64,000 bases of DNA from Streptomyces cavernicola (GTDB lineage Bacteria > Actinomycetota > Actinomycetes > Streptomycetales > Streptomycetaceae), in assembly GCF_029968035.1 (NCBI RefSeq), contig NZ_JASCIQ010000001.1:248001-312000 (forward strand). Reading direction: 5' to 3'. Of the stretch, positions 34,661-44,358 are shown in pieces; within the stretch, counting starts at the first letter, position 1, and each line of letters begins with the position of its first letter. The notes beneath the pieces are model-generated. The model was not told the origin of the DNA. It ran no database searches and worked only from the letters and a program-made list of their open reading frames with translations. Made by a program: the position numbers and the translations under genes.

Positions 34661-35770
34661 ATGCCCGAACTGCGTGTCGTGGCTGTCAGCAACGACGGCA
34701 CACGGCTGGTGCTGAAGGCTGCGGACTCGACGGAGTACACGCTTCCGATCGATGAACGGCTGCGCGCAGCAGTGCGCGGCGATCGCCCACGCCTCGGCCA
34801 GATCGAGATCGAGGTGGAGAGCCATCTCCGCCCCCGCGACATCCAGGCCCGTATACGGGCCGGCGCCTCCGCCGAGGAGGTCGCCCAACTCGCCGGCATC
34901 CCCGTCGACCGCGTCCGCCGCTTCGAGGGCCCCGTCCTCGCCGAGCGCGCGTTCATGGCCGAGCGGGCCCGCAAGACGCCCGTGCGTCGCCCCGGCGAGA
35001 ACACCGGCCCCCAGCTCGGCGAAGCCGTCCAGGAACGGCTGTTGATCCGCGGCGCCGACAAGGACTCCGTCCAGTGGGACTCCTGGCGCCGGGACGACGG
35101 CACCTGGGAAGTGCTGCTCGCCTACAGCGTCGCCGGCGAGCCGCACACCGCGAGCTGGACGTACGACCCGCCCCGGCGGCTCGTCCAGGCCGTCGACGAC
35201 GAGGCGCGCTCGCTGATCGGCGAGGCCGACGACATCGCGCCGCCCGAGCCGAGCTTCCCGTTCGTGCCGCGGATCGCACGGCTGCCCCGGGACCGGCCGC
35301 TCGACCGCGCCCTGGACCGGCAGTTGGAGCGTCCGAGCATCCCCTCGCCCACCCCCGAGCCGGTCGAGGAGAGCGAGGACGAGCGGGACTCCCTGACCAG
35401 CCTCCTGGAAGCGGTGCCGAGCTTCCGCGGCGACCTGGTCGTGCCCGAGCGGCCCGCGCCGCCCGCGCCCGCCACCGGACCGTCCGCCGCCCCCGCGGCG
35501 AGCGCCAACTCCACCTCCACCACGGAGCGACCCTCCGTCGAGGAGCCCGAGCAGGAGCCCGAGGTCGAGGAGCCCCCGGCCCCCGCTGCCTCCGCCGGAT
35601 CGGCGTACGCGGACGTGCTGATGCCGCGCGCCGTCGCCGGACACCGCGACCGCCTGGTCGGCACCACCGACCGGCAGGCCGAGGCGGACGGCGTCCGACC
35701 GGGCCGCCGCGCCGCGGTGCCCAGTTGGGACGAGATCGTCTTCGGCACGCGCCGCAAGAAGCAGGACTGA
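34661..35770 (+). CDS. sepH: SepH septation protein
   Basis: This is a 369-residue protein from ATG 34661, with GGGAGG upstream. The N-terminal DUF3071 domain starts MPELRVVAVSNDGTRLVLK and contains a helix-turn-helix-like segment, RPRDIQARIRAGASAEEVAQLAGIP with VDRVRRFEGPV. A middle region (DSVQWDSWRRDDGTWEVLLAY) precedes a long acidic Pro/Glu/Ala linker and a conserved C-terminal WDEIVFGTRRKKQD. SepH binds FtsZ and stimulates Z-ring assembly during sporulation septation in Streptomyces. It is monocistronic, closed by a strong terminator. Confidence 0.92.
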   Translation: MPELRVVAVSNDGTRLVLKAADSTEYTLPIDERLRAAVRGDRPRLGQIEIEVESHLRPRDIQARIRAGASAEEVAQLAGIPVDRVRRFEGPVLAERAFMAERARKTPVRRPGENTGPQLGEAVQERLLIRGADKDSVQWDSWRRDDGTWEVLLAYSVAGEPHTASWTYDPPRRLVQAVDDEARSLIGEADDIAPPEPSFPFVPRIARLPRDRPLDRALDRQLERPSIPSPTPEPVEESEDERDSLTSLLEAVPSFRGDLVVPERPAPPAPATGPSAAPAASANSTSTTERPSVEEPEQEPEVEEPPAPAASAGSAYADVLMPRAVAGHRDRLVGTTDRQAEADGVRPGRRAAVPSWDEIVFGTRRKKQD

Positions 35771-35792
35771 GGCGTACGTAGCGACGCCGCAA

Positions 35793-35834
35793 GAGGAGGG
35801 GCCCGAGCCGTGATTCCGGCTCGGGCCCCTCCTC
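35793..35834. terminator. Bidirectional terminator hairpin
   Basis: A perfect 18-bp stem (35793-35810 with 35817-35834) and a 6-nt loop lie between sepH and the convergent sulfurtransferase gene. Confidence 0.9.
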
Positions 35835-35868
35835 ACGTACGCGCGCTACGCACGCCAGTCACGCCCCC

Positions 35869-36729
35869 TCACTGCGGGTCCGGGCCCGTGGCCACCGGGC
35901 GGGACTCGTCCGCGGACCACTGCGACCACGAGCCCGGGTAGAGGACCGCGGGGATGCCCGCGACCGCCAGGGCGAGGATTTCGTGGGCGCCGGAGACGCC
36001 CGAACCGCAGTAGACGCCGACCTCCGTGCCCTCGACGGCCCCAAGTGACCTGAAACGCTCGGCCAGTTGCTCGCGCGGCAGGAAACGGCCGTCCGGGCCC
36101 ACGTTCTCCGTCGTCGGCGCCGAGACCGCGCCCGGGATGTGGCCGCCGACCCGGTCGATGGGCTCGACGTCACCGCGGTAGCGCTCCGCGGCGCGGGCGT
36201 CCAGGAGCAGTCCGGAGCGGGCCAGGGCGGCCGCGCCGTCCGCGTCCACCGAACCGGTCTCCCCCGTCGCACCCGGCTTCGGCACGAAGTCTCCCGGCTC
36301 GGGTGCGGGCGTACACGTGGACAGCTCGCCCGACCATGCCGCGAGGCCGCCGTCGAGGACACGCACCGAGGGGTGGCCCGTCCAGCGCAGCAGCCACCAG
36401 GCGCGGGCCGCCGCCCAGCCCTGGCCGCCGTCGTACACGACCACGTCACGGTCCGCGGACACCCCGGCCGCGCGCATGGCCTCACCGAAGACGTCCAGGT
36501 CGGGCAGCGGATGGCGGCCGTCGGCGCCGGGCGGCCCGGCGAGCTCGGCGTCCAGGTCGACGAAGACGGCCCCCGGCAGATGCCCGGCCGCGTACTCGGC
36601 ACGGCCGTCGAAGGCGGGCTCGCCCGCCGCCTTCGCCGCGCTCAGCTGCCAGCGGACGTCGAGGAGCACCGGCGGAGTCTGCCCCGCCAGGTCGCTCGCG
36701 AGTTCGGATCCAGAGATGATGGCTGTCAT
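35869..36729 (-). CDS. Thiosulfate/3-mercaptopyruvate sulfurtransferase (tandem rhodanese)
   Basis: This is a 286-residue protein from ATG 36729, with GAGGAT 10 nt upstream. It has two rhodanese domains: an N-terminal structural one (VLLDVRWQL, VYDGGQGWAAARAWWLL, no active Cys) and a C-terminal catalytic one with Cys in VGVYCGSGVSGAHEILAL. It transfers sulfane sulfur from thiosulfate or mercaptopyruvate to cyanide or thiols. It is divergent from the VOC gene. Confidence 0.9.
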   Translation of the reverse strand: MTAIISGSELASDLAGQTPPVLLDVRWQLSAAKAAGEPAFDGRAEYAAGHLPGAVFVDLDAELAGPPGADGRHPLPDLDVFGEAMRAAGVSADRDVVVYDGGQGWAAARAWWLLRWTGHPSVRVLDGGLAAWSGELSTCTPAPEPGDFVPKPGATGETGSVDADGAAALARSGLLLDARAAERYRGDVEPIDRVGGHIPGAVSAPTTENVGPDGRFLPREQLAERFRSLGAVEGTEVGVYCGSGVSGAHEILALAVAGIPAVLYPGSWSQWSADESRPVATGPDPQ

Positions 36730-36849
36730 GGGGCCCATCCTCGCGCAAAGTCTGGTCGCCCCGTCCAGGAACGACTACCCTGCACCGCCGGCTGTTCCGT
36801 AGATCGACATTCGATCGACATTCCATCCGCAGCCGATCCGCATCCGGTT

Positions 36850-36882
36850 CGTATTCGATCCGTATTCGACCCGTATTCGGCG
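36850..36882. repeat. Three 11-bp tandem repeats between divergent genes
   Basis: CGTATTCGATC, CGTATTCGACC and CGTATTCGGCG follow each other at 36850, 36861 and 36872, exactly one helical turn apart. GATCGACATTC/GATCGACATTCC occurs twice just before (36803-36824). The array lies in the 260-bp gap 36730-36989 and may be an array of regulator sites. Confidence 0.6.
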
Positions 36883-36989
36883 GAAACAGCGCGGAAGCGG
36901 ATGAGCGGTGATGATCCGGGCATCCTTCCTGGGATCCCCGGACACGGCCCCCGGTGGATCACCCTGACGGTCCGAGGAGACGAGGCACG

Positions 36990-37796
<807 letters not shown>

Positions 37797-37830
37797 GCGG
37801 GAGCTTTCGGGCCTCTGCCGCGGAGGGGCG

Positions 37831-38481
37831 TCAGGCGTTGCCCGCCGGCAGCACGTCCGGCGACAGGGCCGCCGCCCGGGACGAGGCGCTCGTCATGCGG
37901 CGGCGGTGGTGGCGGCGGCACAGGACCTCGTAGCCGACCTCCTCGGTCGGTCGGTCCACATCGCCGACGACGACCTGCTCGCCCTCGACGACCATCGCCC
38001 CGCCGACCGTACGGGCGTTGTGGGTGGCGCGGGCGCCGCACCAGCACATCGCCTCGACCTGCAACGTCTCTATGCGGTCGGCGAGTTCGATGAGGCGCTG
38101 CGAGCCGGGGAAGAGCTTGGTGCGGAAGTCGGTGGTGATGCCGAACGCGAAGACGTCCATGTCCAGGTCGTCCACGACCCGCGCCAGCTGGTCGATCTGC
38201 TCGGGCGCGAGGAACTGCGCCTCGTCCACGATCACGTAGTCCACGCGCTCGCCCTGCGACATCCGCTCCACCAGATACCCGTACAGGTCGAGGCCCGGCG
38301 CCGCCTCCACGGCGTCCGTGACCAGGCCGAGCCGGGAGGAGAGCTTGCCCTCGCCGGCGCGGTCGTCGCGGGTGAAGATGATGCCCTGCAGTCCCCGCGC
38401 CGACCGGTTGTGACCGATCTGGAGGGCGAGGGTGCTCTTGCCGCAGTCCATGGTTCCGGAGAAGAACACCAGCTCGGACAT
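37831..38481 (-). CDS. tdk: Thymidine kinase
   Basis: This is a 216-residue type II thymidine kinase. The P-loop FFSGTMDCGKSTLALQ is at the start, then DEAQFLAPEQ, the lid YGGAMV-like segment THNARTVGGAMVVEGEQ, and zinc ligands in MCWCGARA and LCRRHH. It phosphorylates thymidine to dTMP. It starts ATG 38481. The upstream phosphodiesterase gene is 59 bp away on the same strand. Confidence 0.93.
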   Translation of the reverse strand: MSELVFFSGTMDCGKSTLALQIGHNRSARGLQGIIFTRDDRAGEGKLSSRLGLVTDAVEAAPGLDLYGYLVERMSQGERVDYVIVDEAQFLAPEQIDQLARVVDDLDMDVFAFGITTDFRTKLFPGSQRLIELADRIETLQVEAMCWCGARATHNARTVGGAMVVEGEQVVVGDVDRPTEEVGYEVLCRRHHRRRMTSASSRAAALSPDVLPAGNA

Positions 38482-38540
38482 GGGGAGTTGAGGGCCTTTC
38501 GGTACGTACGTGAGGGGGCTCGGGCGCGCGAGGGCCGTGC

Positions 38541-39746
38541 TCAGGTGCGGACTTCGAGCAGCGGGACGAGCTGCTCGACGGCCGTCATGGAGCCGTGGTT
38601 GCCGACCATCGCGGACTCGTTGGGCTCCCGCTCCGAGGCGATGATCAGGACGTCGTCGCGGGCGGCCGCGATCACGTCGCCGAGCCTGCCGTACACCCGC
38701 TCGTCGCAGGCGCCGGGCGGGCCGAACCAGCCCGCGGCAATGGCCTCTTCGCGGCTCGCCACCCAGAACTGCTCGCCGAGCACCTCGCGCCAGCAGGTCA
38801 GCACATCGTTCTCCGCACCGGGAACCGCGTAGACGTGCCGGGCACGGCCCTCGCCGCCGAGCAGGGCGACGCCCGCGCGCAGCTCCCAGTCCTCGTCGAA
38901 GTCGATGCGGTGCTGCTCGTCGAAGGGGATGTCGATCATGCCGTGGTCGGCGGTGACGTACAGCGTGGAGCGGGGCGGGAGCTGCTCGGCGAGGCGCTGC
39001 ACCAGACGGTCGACGTACATCAGCTGGCCGCGCCAAGCGTCGGAGTCGACGCCGAAGCGGTGGCCCTTGCCGTCCACCTCGGAGTAGTACGTGTAGACCA
39101 ACGAGCGGTCGCCCGCAGCGAGTTGCTCGGCCGCGACGTCCATGCGCTCCTCGCCGGAGAGCCTGCCGTGGAAGGTGCCGCCGCTGAGGGCGATCTTCGT
39201 GAGCGGGGTCTGCGCGAAGGCCGGGGACGACACCTGGGCGGTGTGCACGCCGGCCTCGTCGGCGACCTGGAAGACCGTCGGATACGGCTGCCAGATGTGC
39301 GGCGGGGTCCAGGGGTTCCAGCGCAGCTGGTTCATCAGCGCGTCGGTGTCCGGGTTGCGCACCGTGTAGCCGGGCAGTCCGTGCGCGGCGGGCGGCAGTC
39401 CGGTGCCGACCGAGGCGAGCGAGGTCGCGGTGGTGGCGGGGAAGCCCACGGTGATGGGGCGCCCGGTGCCGCCGCGGGAGCTGCCGATCAGGGAGGTCAG
39501 GAACGGGGCCTCGTCGGGATGGGCGAGCAGCTGCTCCCAGCCCAGGCCGTCGATCAGGAACACGCAGTTGCGGTCGGCGGCCGCGAGCTCCGGGATCTGC
39601 GCGTGCGAGCCGGGCACCTGCACGCCCATGCCGGTCGCCAGGGTGGGCAGCAGGTCGGCGAGCGATCCCGTGCCGTACGCGGGTACGGGGGCGGAGTCGA
39701 CGGTGAGGAACTCCGCGGTCTCCTCCGGCCAGTAGGGCTCGGCCAT
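38541..39746 (-). CDS. Alkaline-phosphatase-superfamily nucleotide pyrophosphatase/phosphodiesterase
   Basis: This is a 401-residue protein with the metal-binding set of the NPP-like branch: CVFLIDGLGW (Asp), nucleophile Thr in FPATTATSLASVGTG, YSEVDGKGHRFG (Asp, His), VTADHGMIDIP (Asp-His) and NHGSM (His). No signal peptide is apparent, so it is probably cytosolic. The ATG shares a base with the stop of the DUF5998 gene upstream (TGATG), implying translational coupling. Confidence 0.88.
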   Translation of the reverse strand: MAEPYWPEETAEFLTVDSAPVPAYGTGSLADLLPTLATGMGVQVPGSHAQIPELAAADRNCVFLIDGLGWEQLLAHPDEAPFLTSLIGSSRGGTGRPITVGFPATTATSLASVGTGLPPAAHGLPGYTVRNPDTDALMNQLRWNPWTPPHIWQPYPTVFQVADEAGVHTAQVSSPAFAQTPLTKIALSGGTFHGRLSGEERMDVAAEQLAAGDRSLVYTYYSEVDGKGHRFGVDSDAWRGQLMYVDRLVQRLAEQLPPRSTLYVTADHGMIDIPFDEQHRIDFDEDWELRAGVALLGGEGRARHVYAVPGAENDVLTCWREVLGEQFWVASREEAIAAGWFGPPGACDERVYGRLGDVIAAARDDVLIIASEREPNESAMVGNHGSMTAVEQLVPLLEVRT

Positions 39747-40333
39747 CAGCGGGCGGTGGCCGCGGTGGCCTCGGAGAGGGCCTGCGCGAAGGCCAGGGTC
39801 TGGCGCACGGTGTCCGGGCCGTCGCCGGCCTCGCTGACGCGCAGGCTCAGGTCGTCGGCCGTGGTGTTGCCCGTGTACCCGTGGTCGGCCTCGCAGTTGG
39901 GGTCGCCGCAGGCGGCGGGCTCCAGGTCGATACGGGACACGGCGCCCCAGCCGATGGTGAGCAGGACCTCGCGGGGCAGGCTGCCGGGCTGGTACTTCTC
40001 CGGGTTCGCGACGACCCGGCTGACCACGACCGAGGAGATCCGGCCGAGCTTCACGGACTCGGTGGAGGTGGTCGCGTACGGCGTCGGCGAGGTGGAGTCG
40101 GCGGCCTGCTCGTCGGTGTGGCTGACGATGAAGCGGGTGCCGGTGAGGACGAGGACCGTCACATGCCGACGGACCTCGTTGGCGTCGAAGGTGGTCTCCT
40201 GGTGCACCAGGTACGACGCGATCGGCTCGCCGCCGACGGCGGCTTCCACCGCCTCGGCCACGAGAGCCGGGTAGTAGCCGCTGCGCTCGATCGCGGCGCG
40301 CAGCCCCTGGGTCGTCGTACCGGTCTTCGCCAT
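39746..40333 (-). CDS. DUF5998 family protein
   Basis: This is a 195-residue protein from ATG 40333, with AGGAT upstream. GLRAAIERSGYYPALVAEAVEAAVGGEPIASYLVHQETTFD and DLEPAACGDPNCEADHGYTG are conserved in this actinobacterial family. The CGDPNC pair could bind metal. Function is unknown. It is coupled to the phosphodiesterase gene. Confidence 0.8.
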   Translation of the reverse strand: MAKTGTTTQGLRAAIERSGYYPALVAEAVEAAVGGEPIASYLVHQETTFDANEVRRHVTVLVLTGTRFIVSHTDEQAADSTSPTPYATTSTESVKLGRISSVVVSRVVANPEKYQPGSLPREVLLTIGWGAVSRIDLEPAACGDPNCEADHGYTGNTTADDLSLRVSEAGDGPDTVRQTLAFAQALSEATAATAR

Positions 40334-40472
40334 ACGCCCCATCCTACGGGGGCCCGGGGACCGCCGTGGCACCCCACTGCCCGCCCCCGGGGCCGGGGTG
40401 GGACGGGCGTGACCGGGCGGGCACGGAGGGGTGGGTGTGAACGGTGCGCCGGGCGTGCGGGGGCGGGCGGGC

Positions 40473-43400
40473 TCAGTAGGCGGGCAGGGTGCGCGGGCCC
40501 AGGTCGTCGCGGGCCGGGGGTGGGGCGAGGCGGACCGTGGAGTTGAGGACGGCGGCGCCGTGCTGTCCGACGACCACGGGTTCGAGTGTGACGGAGACGA
40601 TCTCGGGGTGGTCGTCGACGAGGCGGGAGACACGGAGCAGCACGTCTTCGAGAGCCGGGGTGTCCACCGGGGAGGAACCGCGCCAGCCGAAGAGAAGCGG
40701 GGCGGTTCTGATGGATCTGATGAGTCCGGCGGCGTCCCGGTCGGTGACCGGGACCAGCCGGTGCGCGGTGTCGCCGAGCAGTTCGGACGGCGCCCCGGCG
40801 AGGCCGAAGGAGAGCACCGCTCCGGCGGCCGGGTCGATCGTGGCCCGTACGACGGTGTCGACGCCGCGCGGGACCATCGCCTGCACGACCGGCCGCAGCT
40901 CCTCCGGCTTGCCGAGGGCCTCGGTCAACTCGGCGTACGCGGCGCGGAGTTGGTCCTCCCCGGCAAGGTCCAGGCGGACTCCGCCGAGGTCGGCGCGGTG
41001 GCGCAGGTGGGGTGCGGTGGTCTTCAGCGCGACCGGGTAGCCGAGCACGCGGGCGGCGTGCGCGGCGGCGTCCGCGTCGGGTGCGGGCAGGGTGCGGTGG
41101 ACGCGGATGCCGTACCGGCGCAGCAGGTCGTGGGCGTCCTCGGGGGCGAGGTCGAAGCCGCGGTCGGTGTCGGCGGCTTCGAGCAGGGCGTCGATCCGCT
41201 CGGCGGCACCGCGCTCGTCGATGTCGTCGTACTGCGGGACGCGGCCCGGGTGGTCGGCGTTCTCGCGCCGCCACTGGGCGTACTTGACGGCTTCGCCGAG
41301 GGCGCGGGCGGCGCGTTCGGCGGCCGGATAGGCGGGGATGCTGCTGCCTCGGCCCCGGTCTCGGCCCCGGTCTTGGACCTGACCCGGGGCTTGGCCTTGG
41401 CCGGGGTCGGCGGGGGTGGGCTCTCTCGGTTCGGCGGGCGTCAGCTCGGCTCGGGTGGAGGGCTCCGCCTCCGGGCGAGTGGCGGGAGTGGCCGTCGGGC
41501 CGGTGGCGGGCGCGGGGTTCGGCCCGGTGGCGGGCGCGGGGTTCGGCCCGGTGGCGGGCGCGGGGTTCGGCCCGGTGGCGGGCGCGGGGTTGGGCCCGGT
41601 GGCGGGCGCGGGGTTCGGCCCGGTGGCGGGCGCGGGGTTCGGCCCGGTGGCGGGCGCGGGGTTCGGGCCCGCGGACGGGCGGGCCTGGGCGGCGGGCTGC
41701 TGGGGGCGTTGGGCGCCCTCGGCCGGCGGTGCCGTGCGGGAGGCGGCGGAAAGGGCCTCGGCGAGCTGGCCGAGTTCGACCACGACCACGACGACCGGCT
41801 TGGCGGGCCCCGCCGCGACCGCTTCGCGCAGCGTGGCCGCAAGGGCGGACGTGGACTGGGGCGCGGAGTCGCCGACCCAGGGGATGGCGGTGACGACGAC
41901 GGCGTCGCAACTGTCGTCGGCGAGGGCCGCGTCGAGCGCTGCCCGGAAGTCGGCGGGGGTGGCCTGGGTGGTGAGGTCGAGCGGGCGCTGCGGCCTGAGC
42001 CCCTCCGCGAGGCATGCGTCGTACGTGAGGACTCCCACCGACTCGGAGTTGCCGAGGATCGCGACGCGCGGCCCGGCCGGCAGGGGTTGTCCGGCGAGGA
42101 GCAGGCCGGCGTCGACCAGTTCGGTGACCGTGTCCACCCGGATCACACCGGCCTGGCGGAGGAGCGCGGACACCGTCTCGTGCGGGATGCGGGTGGCGGG
42201 CACCGCGTGGCCGATGGGGGCGCCGGTGTGCCGGGCGCCCTTGACCACGACGACGGGTTTGACGGCGGCGGTGCGGCGGGCGAGGCGGGTGAACTTCCTT
42301 GGGTTGCCGATGGATTCGAGGTACATGAGCGCGACGTCGGTGTCCGGGTCGTCGTACCAGAACTGCAGGACGTCGTTGCCCGAGACGTCCGCCCTGTTGC
42401 CCGCGCTGACGAAGGTGGACAGGCCCGTGCCCCTGCGGTGGAGGCCGGCGAGCAGGGCGATGCCGATGGCGCCGGACTGGGTGAACAGGCCGACGCGTCC
42501 GGCGGCGGGCAGCGTCGGCGCGAGCGAGGCGTTGAGCCGGATCTGCGGGGCGGTGTTGATGACGCCGAAGGCGTTGGGCCCGATGATCCGCATCCCGTAC
42601 GACCGGGCCTGGCGGACCAACTCCCGCTGCCGGGCGAGCCCTTCGGGACCCGACTCGGCGTATCCCGCGGAGAGCACGACCAGGCCCTGCACGCCGCGCT
42701 CGCCGCATTCGGCGACGACCTCCGGGACGCGCTCGGCGGGGACGGCGACGACGGCGAGGTCGACCGGCTCTCCGATGTCCCGCACCGAGCGGTGCGCGGG
42801 GACGCCGTCGACCTCGGTCTCGTCGGGGCCGAAGGCGCTGTTCACCGCGTACGCCCGGCCCGTGTAGCCGGAGTGGACGAGGCTGTGCAGGACGGTGCGG
42901 CCGATGCCGCCGGGGCGGCGGCCGGCGCCGATGACGGCGACGGAGCCGGGGGTGAGCAGGCGCTGCACGGAGCGGGCCTCGGCGCGCTGCTCGCGGGCGC
43001 GCTGCACGGCGAGCGAGGCCGCGGTGGGTTCGAGGTCGAACTCGAGGCGGACGACGCCGTCTTCGAAGCTGCGCTTCTGTTCGTACCCCGCGTCGCGGAA
43101 GACTTTGATCATCTTGGTGTTGGCGGGCAGCACCTCGGCGGCGAAGCGGCGGATGCCGCGCTCGCGGGCGACCGCCGCGACGTGTTCGAGCAGCGTGGAG
43201 GCGACGCCGCGGCCCTGGTGGGCGTCCTGCACCAGGAAGGCGACCTCGGCGTCGTCCGCCGGGGCGGAGGCGGGGCGGCCCTGTTCGTCGATCCGGTCGT
43301 ACCGCACGGTCGCGATGAACTCGCCGCCCACGGTGACCGCGAGGCCGACCCGGTCCACGTAGTCGTGGTGGGTGAAGCGGTGCACGTCCTTGTCGGACAG

Positions 43401-43592
43401 GCGTGGGTACGGGGCGAAGAAGCGGTAGTACTTCGACTCGTCGGAGACCTGTTCGTAGAAGCTGACCAGGCGGTCGGCGTCCTCGGTGGTGATGGGCCTG
43501 ATCCGGGCCGTGCCGCCGTCGCGCAGCACCACGTCCGCCTCCCAGTGGGCGGGGTAGGCGGCGTCCTCCGTGGATTCCGCAGGTGTCTGCAT
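40473..43592 (-). CDS. Protein lysine acetyltransferase fusion (GNAT plus NDP-forming acyl-CoA synthetase-like)
   Basis: This is a 1039-residue protein from ATG 43592. The N-terminal GNAT domain (about 18-180) has VAFLVQDAHQGRGVASTLLEH for acetyl-CoA binding. Next come a CoA-binding Rossmann domain (SVAVIGAGRRPGGIGRTV), succinyl-CoA-synthetase-like domains (IIGPNAFGVIN, VGLFTQSGAIGIALL), a disordered linker with seven GPNPAPAT repeats, and an ATP-grasp domain from about 790. The order resembles actinobacterial Pat-type acetyltransferases that acetylate acetyl-CoA synthetase; the CoA-ligase part often acts as a sensor only. Usual members have about 900 residues; the linker explains the excess. 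Confidence 0.85.
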   Translation of the reverse strand: MQTPAESTEDAAYPAHWEADVVLRDGGTARIRPITTEDADRLVSFYEQVSDESKYYRFFAPYPRLSDKDVHRFTHHDYVDRVGLAVTVGGEFIATVRYDRIDEQGRPASAPADDAEVAFLVQDAHQGRGVASTLLEHVAAVARERGIRRFAAEVLPANTKMIKVFRDAGYEQKRSFEDGVVRLEFDLEPTAASLAVQRAREQRAEARSVQRLLTPGSVAVIGAGRRPGGIGRTVLHSLVHSGYTGRAYAVNSAFGPDETEVDGVPAHRSVRDIGEPVDLAVVAVPAERVPEVVAECGERGVQGLVVLSAGYAESGPEGLARQRELVRQARSYGMRIIGPNAFGVINTAPQIRLNASLAPTLPAAGRVGLFTQSGAIGIALLAGLHRRGTGLSTFVSAGNRADVSGNDVLQFWYDDPDTDVALMYLESIGNPRKFTRLARRTAAVKPVVVVKGARHTGAPIGHAVPATRIPHETVSALLRQAGVIRVDTVTELVDAGLLLAGQPLPAGPRVAILGNSESVGVLTYDACLAEGLRPQRPLDLTTQATPADFRAALDAALADDSCDAVVVTAIPWVGDSAPQSTSALAATLREAVAAGPAKPVVVVVVELGQLAEALSAASRTAPPAEGAQRPQQPAAQARPSAGPNPAPATGPNPAPATGPNPAPATGPNPAPATGPNPAPATGPNPAPATGPNPAPATGPTATPATRPEAEPSTRAELTPAEPREPTPADPGQGQAPGQVQDRGRDRGRGSSIPAYPAAERAARALGEAVKYAQWRRENADHPGRVPQYDDIDERGAAERIDALLEAADTDRGFDLAPEDAHDLLRRYGIRVHRTLPAPDADAAAHAARVLGYPVALKTTAPHLRHRADLGGVRLDLAGEDQLRAAYAELTEALGKPEELRPVVQAMVPRGVDTVVRATIDPAAGAVLSFGLAGAPSELLGDTAHRLVPVTDRDAAGLIRSIRTAPLLFGWRGSSPVDTPALEDVLLRVSRLVDDHPEIVSVTLEPVVVGQHGAAVLNSTVRLAPPPARDDLGPRTLPAY
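41497..41664. repeat. Coding minisatellite, 7 x 24 bp
   Basis: Seven head-to-tail 24-bp units (41497-41520 through 41641-41664) encode seven GPNPAPAT octapeptides in the linker before the ATP-grasp domain. Units are nearly identical; the differences noticed, at the unit boundaries near 41497 and 41592, are silent. This points to recent expansion. Confidence 0.9.
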
Positions 43593-43818
43593 GCGGCCCA
43601 GAGTACGGGGAAGCGGCCGTTCGGTCAGGGCCTGTGGATAACCCGAGTTGACGGTGGCGGGCGGGCCTGTGGACAACCTCCGACGGCCCCTTTCCTGGGC
43701 CGTCTCACCCACCGAGTACCGGTCGCGGTGCCGCCCCTCGCGATGCAAGGTAGGAGGGCTGTGCGGCGGTCGGGCTCGGGACGAACGACCCTCCGGAGCA
43801 CCCGCCGCGGTATGAGAC

Positions 43819-43834
43819 AGTGGTCTAGACAAGG
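43819..43834. promoter_or_regulatory. DasR-type dre site upstream of ptsH
   Basis: AGTGGTCTAGACAAGG matches the core TGGTCTAGACCA of DasR response elements at 11 of 12 positions. It lies 29 bp before the ptsH start. DasR is the N-acetylglucosamine-responsive GntR/HutC regulator of Streptomyces and is known to control PTS genes. Confidence 0.75.
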
Positions 43835-43862
43835 CTTGAGCGAAACCTGAAGGGCTGCACAC

Positions 43863-44144
43863 ATGGCTGAGCGCCGCGTCAACGTCGGCTGGGCCGAGGG
43901 CCTCCACGCCCGTCCCGCCTCCATCTTCGTCCGCGCGGCCACGGCCGCAGGCGTCCCCGTGACGATCGCCAAGGCCGACGGCAACCCGGTCAACGCGGCC
44001 TCGATGCTCGCGGTGCTGGGCCTGGGCGCGCAGGGCGGCGAGGAGATCGTGCTCGCGTCCGACGCCGAGGGTGCGGACGTCGCCCTGGACCGTCTGGCGA
44101 AGCTGGTCTCGGAGGGTCTCGAGGAGCTCCCCGAGACCGTCTGA
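43863..44144 (+). CDS. ptsH: HPr phosphocarrier protein
   Basis: This is a 93-residue protein. GWAEGLHARPAS carries the phosphorylated His15; AASMLAVLGLGAQGG has the regulatory Ser region. HPr passes phosphate from enzyme I to sugar-specific enzyme IIA components. The gene stands alone, with a DasR-type site before it and a strong terminator after it. Confidence 0.95.
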   Translation: MAERRVNVGWAEGLHARPASIFVRAATAAGVPVTIAKADGNPVNAASMLAVLGLGAQGGEEIVLASDAEGADVALDRLAKLVSEGLEELPETV

Positions 44145-44157
44145 GCCTCACCACTGC

Positions 44158-44201
44158 CGCGTGAGCCCCGCAGGTCCGATGGGACCTGCGGGGCTCACGC
44201 G
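44158..44201. terminator. Terminator hairpin after ptsH
   Basis: A 20-bp stem (44158-44177 with 44182-44201), a GATG loop and then CTTTG lie 14 bp past the ptsH stop. Confidence 0.9.
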
Positions 44202-44358
44202 CTTTGCACGGCGAATGAAGGCACGCGAAACAGGCCGCCCTGGAAATGGGCAGCCTCGGAAAATCGGCAGCGTCCAGGAAAAGAGCAGCCTGAATAAGGG
44301 CGGGCAATAAACGGCCCACACAGCATAGCCCGCGCACCTTATTCGTATACGGCTTCCG

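Noticed and set aside
41497..41664. Regular 24-bp repeats considered as a CRISPR array
   Set aside because: Units are contiguous without spacers, lie in frame inside a gene and encode a clean octapeptide repeat.
40431..43850. 1139-codon rightward open frame
   Set aside because: It mirrors the acetyltransferase fusion on the other strand, is extremely Gly/Arg/Val-rich and has no ribosome-binding site; high GC alone explains it.
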